A stretch of 32,816 nt of DNA, taken from positions 1 through 32,816 of the forward strand of contig JAAYMV010000073.1 of NCBI GenBank assembly GCA_012521185.1. The letters run 5' to 3'. Source of the stretch: Bacillota bacterium (lineage in GTDB: Bacteria; Bacillota; Limnochordia; Darwinibacteriales; DTU012). Below the pieces are notes generated by a model. The model was not told where the DNA came from, did not search any database, and saw only the letters and a program-made list of their open reading frames with translations. Below, one piece after another: positions 29,051 through 32,816 of the stretch. How positions within the stretch are numbered: position 1 is the first letter of the stretch; each line of letters begins with the position of its first letter. The position numbers and the translations under genes were made by a program.

Positions 29051-29671
29051 CTAGAATTCTTTTTGTTGATAGATTTTATTGGATAATTGTATGGACAGAA
29101 AAACAAGAATAAACACTACAATCGGCGATAGATACAGCATTCTAATTAATACTTGCTCACTTGGTAAGCTAACACCTAACTTGCCTAGCAAGATAAGACC
29201 TAAAGTTGGCAGAGCAATTACCATTAACATAATCATCCGACCTTTTTCAATCCCAAATTTAAAGATGATCGGTAAGACGATGGCTAGGAATAGGTTGGCT
29301 ACTACAATAAAAACTAGGTTACTCTGCAGAATAAGGATAAGAGATAAATCATTCGTTAAGCTCATTAATAAATTGACCAATAAGACTAACAAGGAAGCAG
29401 CTAAACTACAAATAATTCCTAAGCAGTACTTACTTAAGACGATAGTCTTGCGAGAAACAGGCATAGCCAAAGCATACCGATCCCATTTATGGTATTCATC
29501 GTAGGACATAGTAGTTATTGGTAACATGGCTGATAACAAAGTAATCATGGTACCAAACATCCCAATATTTCCTGAGCTCAGCCCTAGTATTAAATAAAAG
29601 ATAGATAGAGCAAAAATTACACGTCCTTGTTTTCTTAGGGCATAGAAATCTTTTAATAACAATCCTTTCAT
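29051..29671 (-). CDS. ABC-2 type transporter permease
   Basis: A 206-residue membrane protein with about six hydrophobic segments, matching the short ABC-2 permease group (ABC2_membrane_5 type). It opens with MKGLLLKDFYALRKQGR, and the segment YDEYHKWDRYALAMPVSRK before the third helix is typical. It is the membrane partner of the ATPase encoded just upstream. The start overlaps the ATPase stop in an ATGA, with GGGGGA as ribosome binding site. It is the last gene of the gntR-ATPase-permease operon. The cargo is unknown; YtrA-type operons in relatives respond to cell-envelope stress. Confidence 0.9.
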   Translation of the reverse strand: MKGLLLKDFYALRKQGRVIFALSIFYLILGLSSGNIGMFGTMITLLSAMLPITTMSYDEYHKWDRYALAMPVSRKTIVLSKYCLGIICSLAASLLVLLVNLLMSLTNDLSLILILQSNLVFIVVANLFLAIVLPIIFKFGIEKGRMIMLMVIALPTLGLILLGKLGVSLPSEQVLIRMLYLSPIVVFILVFLSIQLSNKIYQQKEF

Positions 29672-30516
29672 CGATTATCCCCCTTAATGGTAAACAACAT
29701 AATTTGTTCAAGACTAGCTGGATCTACCAGATAACCTTTCTTAAAATGCTCCTTTAACACTAAAGCCTCCACACCAAACTGGTTTTTGCGATAGCCTTTA
29801 ATATATTGTTGTTCTAGGGTTTCAAAGTCCGCTATAGTACATTTTAGAATCCCATAATTTCTAGCTAAGTCTTCCTTCGATTCTGCAAAAACAATCCGGC
29901 CTTGATGAATAAAGACAATATAGTCAGCAATCTTTTCAATATCACTGATGATATGCGAGGACACTAAAATCGACTTTTCCTCATCTTGAATAAACTCTAA
30001 AAACACATCTAATATCTCATCGCGAATTACCGGATCTAAACCACTAGTAGCTTCATCTAATAGTAATAATCGAGGATTATGTGAAAGAGCAACTGCTAAA
30101 GATAATTTCATTTTCATTCCCCGTGAAAAGCTTTTATACTCTTTCTTAGTAGGCAATGAAAACTTATCAATATAGTTGTAAAAAGTATTTGAATCCCAAT
30201 TTCTGTAAATTCTTTTCATCACTGCATCTACATGAGGCACTAGAATACTATCAGGAAAATTGCTTTCGTCAAAAACAACACCAAGATCCTGCTTAATCTG
30301 CAGTTCATGTTTTTGATTATCCAAGCCAAAAACTTTAATTAATCCCTGATCACGATGAATAAGATTTAGAATTAACTTTATGGTAGTGGTTTTACCAGCA
30401 CCATTTTCTCCAATAAATCCCATGATACAGCCTTTTGGTATCGCTAAATCAATACTATCCAATGTAAACCCATCATAACGTTTCGTTAATCCCTTAATTT
30501 CCAACAAGTTTTCCAT
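29668..30516 (-). CDS. ABC transporter ATP-binding protein
   Basis: A 282-residue ATPase of the BcrA/YtrB-like group. It has Walker A GENGAGKTTT (36-45), a degenerate-looking but family-typical signature FSRGMKMKLSLA, Walker B LLLLDEATSGLDP and the switch histidine in VSSHIISDIE. A C-terminal tail of about 70 residues is usual for this group. It would power the ABC-2 permease encoded next. It starts three bases after the gntR stop, so expression is coupled to the regulator gene. Confidence 0.93.
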   Translation of the reverse strand: MENLLEIKGLTKRYDGFTLDSIDLAIPKGCIMGFIGENGAGKTTTIKLILNLIHRDQGLIKVFGLDNQKHELQIKQDLGVVFDESNFPDSILVPHVDAVMKRIYRNWDSNTFYNYIDKFSLPTKKEYKSFSRGMKMKLSLAVALSHNPRLLLLDEATSGLDPVIRDEILDVFLEFIQDEEKSILVSSHIISDIEKIADYIVFIHQGRIVFAESKEDLARNYGILKCTIADFETLEQQYIKGYRKNQFGVEALVLKEHFKKGYLVDPASLEQIMLFTIKGDNR

Positions 30517-30519
30517 TTT

Positions 30520-30894
30520 TTATCCCTCCCGATAAAGCAAACGTAATACTTCTTCTAATTCGGTCAATTCAATTCCAGCTACTTTTGCGGCCCGCACTGC
30601 TTTTTCCAAGTGTTCTTCCGCTATTCTTAAATATTCTTCCCGAATAAAATCAGTATTTTTACTAGCTACAAAACTACCTTTGCCAGGAAATGTTTCGATA
30701 AACCCATCACGCTCTAATTCATCATAAGCTCGCTTAGTAGTGATCACGCTAATACGTAATTCCTTAGCTAAGTAGCGAATTGATGGAAGTGCGTCTCCTG
30801 GTGCCAGTTCACCTGTGATGATTAAGTTTTTAATTTGCGTAGCAATCTGGGCATATATTGGTTGTTCGCTGGAATTACTGATAATAATATCCAT
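30520..30894 (-). CDS. GntR-family regulator, YtrA subfamily
   Basis: A 124-residue short GntR regulator of the YtrA type: a winged helix-turn-helix (ATQIKNLIITGELAPGDALP, YLAKELRISVITTKRAYDEL, DGFIETFPGKGSFVA) and only a small dimerisation tail. YtrA proteins repress their own operon, which usually encodes an ABC transporter, exactly as found here. The start follows GGAGGGAAG. A perfect palindrome sits over its promoter. Confidence 0.94.
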   Translation of the reverse strand: MDIIISNSSEQPIYAQIATQIKNLIITGELAPGDALPSIRYLAKELRISVITTKRAYDELERDGFIETFPGKGSFVASKNTDFIREEYLRIAEEHLEKAVRAAKVAGIELTELEEVLRLLYREG

Positions 30895-30909
30895 CTACTT
30901 CCCTCCAAC

Positions 30910-30925
30910 AGTAACATTCGTTACT
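30910..30925. promoter_or_regulatory. Second, shorter palindrome near the gntR start
   Basis: AGTAAC-ATTC-GTTACT is a perfect 16-base inverted repeat. Its right arm overlaps the left edge of the larger palindrome, and AGTAAC is shared with that palindrome's outer arms. It may be an accessory site for the same regulator. Confidence 0.45.
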
Positions 30926-30967
30926 ACTGTATATACACATTATATACAGTAGTAACAGATCTGTCAA
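30920..30967 (-). promoter_or_regulatory. Consensus promoter of the gntR-ABC operon under a perfect palindromic operator
   Basis: TTGACA (30967-30962), a 17-base spacer and TATAAT (30944-30939) form a fully consensus promoter. A perfect inverted repeat, GTTACTACTGTATATA (30920-30935), CACAT, then its complement (30941-30956), covers the -10 and most of the spacer. Binding by the GntR protein there would block the polymerase. Confidence 0.88.
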
Positions 30968-30968
30968 C

Positions 30969-30994
30969 AAAAAAAAGAGGCTTTGAAAAGCCTC
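30969..30994 (-). terminator. Terminator of the hemerythrin gene
   Basis: On the minus strand, GAGGCTT-TTCA-AAGCCTC is followed by eight T residues. The T run ends one base before the -35 hexamer of the gntR promoter, so the terminator and the next promoter are almost fused. Confidence 0.85.
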
Positions 30995-30998
30995 CCAT

Positions 30999-31400
30999 TT
31001 ACTTCTCTTGCTCTCGGACAAATTCACCAATTTTCCGATCCATAATCGAAATATGATTAGTTAACCAATCAATTACCATTTTATTTGCATTAATAATTAC
31101 TAGTAAGTTACCGCCAGAAGAATTATATTCTTCTTTAAGTTGAGCTAATTTCTCGATAAAAGAATCGTGTGCTTTTTTTTGAGCCTCGTAACCTGGATAA
31201 TTTATACTAAGCATGTATTCTTCTTCATCTGCAAAATGCTTTTTCGTATAACTATCCAGAAACTCCAATAACTCACCAATATACTCTTTAGCTTGTCGGT
31301 TACGTCCTGCCTCAAACAGTTTTTCCGCTTTATCAAACCAAGTCTTATGTTGTTCATCAATCATTTCCACGCCTACAGATAATGCTGGTGTCCAACCCAC
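30999..31400 (-). CDS. Bacteriohemerythrin
   Basis: A 133-residue single-domain hemerythrin, a four-helix bundle with a diiron site that binds oxygen. Six of the seven usual ligands can be placed: H18 (DEQHKTWF), H55 and E59 (KKHFADEEE), H78 (KKAHDSF), H116 and D121 (TNHISIMDRKIG). The seventh position, four residues before H78, is Gln74 rather than His. The start is a GTG at 31400, nine bases after GGGGGAGG. It lies between the chemoreceptor gene and the gntR operon and has its own promoter and terminator. A role in oxygen sensing or supply is plausible, given FprA and Hcp elsewhere in the window. Confidence 0.93.
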   Translation of the reverse strand: MGWTPALSVGVEMIDEQHKTWFDKAEKLFEAGRNRQAKEYIGELLEFLDSYTKKHFADEEEYMLSINYPGYEAQKKAHDSFIEKLAQLKEEYNSSGGNLLVIINANKMVIDWLTNHISIMDRKIGEFVREQEK

Positions 31401-31440
31401 CTCCGAACGCCTCCCCCTTTAATAAATATTTTACTGAGCC

Positions 31441-31449
31441 ATTATATCA
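31441..31449 (-). promoter_or_regulatory. Extended -10 promoter of the hemerythrin gene
   Basis: The minus strand reads TGATATAAT, a perfect extended -10 element, 40 bases before the GTG start. There is no clear -35 hexamer and no FNR-type site here. Confidence 0.55.
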
Positions 31450-31489
31450 TTTTAATAAATATACCACATTACCTATAAATTAGCAATGA

Positions 31490-32653
31490 TTAGAGAATAA
31501 ACTCTTGAAACAGGCCTAACAGTTCCTGAGACATTTTACTTAACTCTGTAGAAGCTGTTGATAGGTGTTCAACTATAGCTGATTGTTCTTCAGTCATAGC
31601 AGCCATTTGTTGACTGCCTTCACCTACAGTCGCAATATTATTAAGAATTTCATTTAATCCTTCCGTTAAATTAGTAACTGAATCCAATACTTCATGTAAA
31701 GTAACACTGCTTTGAGCAACAATATCAGCAGTATCTTCAGCTTGAATAATACCTGATTCGATACCCTTGACAGCTTGTTGCACATCCTTTTTTATACCAG
31801 CTAATGATTGAGCAATATTTTCCGTAGCCAACTTAGACTGATCTGATAATTGCCTAATTTCTTCCGCAACAACAGCAAAGCCGCGACCGTGCTCTCCAGC
31901 TCGAGCAGCTTCAATAGAAGCATTTAAAGCAAGTAAATTAGTTTGCTCTGCAATATGGGCAATAGCTTCGACGATTTTTTCAACCTCTACTGAGTGAGCA
32001 TTCAAACTGTCAATAGCATTGTACAAGCCTTGGATATCTTCTTTTAAAACCGCAGTTTGAGTAACAGTATTGTCTAATGCCTGTTCTCCTGCTACCACCT
32101 TATTTGATATCTCTTTTGTGGTAACTAACATTTCTTGAGACCGCTCATTCATCTGTTCAACAGTAGTAGCTAACTCCGCTGCTGCATTAGCAATCTCAGT
32201 AATCGATGCATTATTTTCTTCCATCGATGAGGACAATTCCAAGGAATACCGCTCCACCTGATTACCAGAATTACGAATAGCATCTAATAATCTTTGAATA
32301 GCGGTTACCATCCGATTAAAAGCCACTGCTAACTGGCCAATTTCATCCTTCCGATCCATAGCCAATGTCTGGCTAAAATCTCCTTCAGCTACTAACTGAA
32401 CAGTATTAGTTAATTTTACTAATGGTTGAGCTAGACCTCTCGCAAACACATAACTTAATAGAACACCAATTGATAAAACAAATAAAGTTAACTTCACAAA
32501 AGAACTGCGTAGTAAGGTTAAATCAGAATACAAATCATTGGTTTTGGCAACCGTTGCAATGGACCAGCCAGTAATAGGAATCGGAGCAAAAGCAACAGTC
32601 ATATCTTCACCCGACTCTTGATAGCTAAGCAAATCAAGGTTGCCAGCTGCCAT
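31490..32653 (-). CDS. Methyl-accepting chemotaxis protein, portion downstream of an in-frame stop
   Basis: The open part of a chemoreceptor gene. It begins with the end of a dCache sensor domain ([17 protein letters not shown]), then a membrane helix (about 50-70), a HAMP domain ([20 protein letters not shown] to VAFNRMV) and the cytoplasmic signalling hairpin. The conserved tip is [35 protein letters not shown]. The ATG at 32653 directly follows a TAA and has no ribosome binding site. The sensor domain continues in the same frame upstream of that TAA, so this is not a natural start. The protein as read would lack its first membrane helix and most of its sensor. The gene is probably inactive, unless the stop is a sequencing error or is read through. 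Confidence 0.85.
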   Translation of the reverse strand: MAAGNLDLLSYQESGEDMTVAFAPIPITGWSIATVAKTNDLYSDLTLLRSSFVKLTLFVLSIGVLLSYVFARGLAQPLVKLTNTVQLVAEGDFSQTLAMDRKDEIGQLAVAFNRMVTAIQRLLDAIRNSGNQVERYSLELSSSMEENNASITEIANAAAELATTVEQMNERSQEMLVTTKEISNKVVAGEQALDNTVTQTAVLKEDIQGLYNAIDSLNAHSVEVEKIVEAIAHIAEQTNLLALNASIEAARAGEHGRGFAVVAEEIRQLSDQSKLATENIAQSLAGIKKDVQQAVKGIESGIIQAEDTADIVAQSSVTLHEVLDSVTNLTEGLNEILNNIATVGEGSQQMAAMTEEQSAIVEHLSTASTELSKMSQELLGLFQEFIL

Positions 32654-32816
32654 TTATTCGGCAATTGCTTGTAATTCACTGTTACTCTGCAGAAGCAGAT
32701 TATTGCCGATATACTCCTGAACAGGATGAGCAATTGTTGTTTTATGACTATCAATTACCCAACCATAACCATGTCCATTTATGTTGGTTCGGTTTGCTAA
32801 ATCCCATATGTAATCA
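32654..32816 (-). pseudogene. Upstream part of the same chemoreceptor gene, ended by an in-frame TAA
   Basis: The frame is open from the right edge to a TAA at 32656-32654. The translation includes NGHGYGWVIDSHKTTIAHP and EYIGNNLLLQ, the conserved membrane-distal lobe of a dCache ligand-binding domain, and ends ELQAIAE at the stop. The next codons in frame ([12 protein letters not shown]) continue the same domain without a gap, so a single codon separates the two halves. CAA, GAA or AAA would each restore the frame by one base change. The rest of the gene lies beyond the window. Confidence 0.85.

Noticed and set aside
30969-30994. The A/T run here as part of the gntR operator
   Set aside because: It is the stem and T tract of the hemerythrin terminator and lies outside the palindromic arms.
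31490-32653. The chemoreceptor as an intact short gene starting at 32653
   Set aside because: The ATG follows a TAA, lacks a ribosome binding site and cuts a dCache domain whose upstream half is in the same frame.

Overview
The window is a gene-dense, AT-rich stretch from a Gram-positive anaerobic or facultatively anaerobic bacterium of the Bacillota (Clostridia sensu lato). The signs are strong GGAGG-type ribosome binding sites, frequent GTG and TTG starts, a PyrR-type attenuator, a class 1B dihydroorotate dehydrogenase with PyrK, a DUF3231 protein, a short class III hybrid cluster protein, a flavodiiron protein and a bacteriohemerythrin. The genus cannot be fixed from sequence alone. I see no phage, insertion sequence, CRISPR array, rRNA or tRNA, and no gene-free stretch longer than about 200 bases.

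Layout. 1-3706 (minus): a pectin or side-chain carbohydrate pair, a rhamnogalacturonan-acetylesterase-like SGNH hydrolase translationally coupled to a GH2 glycosidase that runs off the left edge. 3787-4758 (plus): a tandem DUF3231 protein, which shares an 18-bp-arm bidirectional terminator with the pyr operon. 4790-10058 (minus): pyrB-pyrC-pyrK-pyrD-pyrF-pyrE with a promoter and a PyrR-type leader. 10064-13596 (minus): DMT permease, DUF188, glucose-6-phosphate dehydrogenase and a cyclase/formamidase, tightly packed. 13717-15134 (minus): hcp behind a consensus FNR-type site. 15164-17491 (minus): lacI-type regulator, mnmA, DUF503. Next come a beta-hydroxyacid dehydrogenase (minus), sfsA (plus), a MerR/TipAS regulator (minus), a membrane protein with a degenerate GGDEF domain (minus) and Hsp20 (plus). 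21789-23056 (minus): fprA with a second FNR-type site, divergent from a His-rich 10-TM metal exporter (plus). 24584-26950 (plus): a fused MacB/FtsX-like ABC transporter, converging with an HD hydrolase and a serine hydrolase (minus). 29051-30967 (minus): a YtrA-type GntR/ABC operon under a consensus promoter covered by a perfect palindrome. 30999-32816 (minus): bacteriohemerythrin, then a chemoreceptor broken by an in-frame TAA.

How it fits together. Six pyr genes give UMP from carbamoyl phosphate and aspartate, although carAB and pyrR are not here. Hcp, FprA and the hemerythrin form a dispersed oxygen and nitric-oxide defence set, and two of the three have matching Crp/Fnr-type promoter architecture. 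Several regulators have readable autoregulatory sites (MerR with a 19-bp spacer promoter, GntR with a 37-bp palindrome). No clearly undescribed multi-gene system is visible. The most useful leads are the shared FNR-type sites, the GntR operator, the nonsense-interrupted chemoreceptor, the dead GGDEF domain, the hemerythrin with a replaced iron ligand and a probable CTG start.
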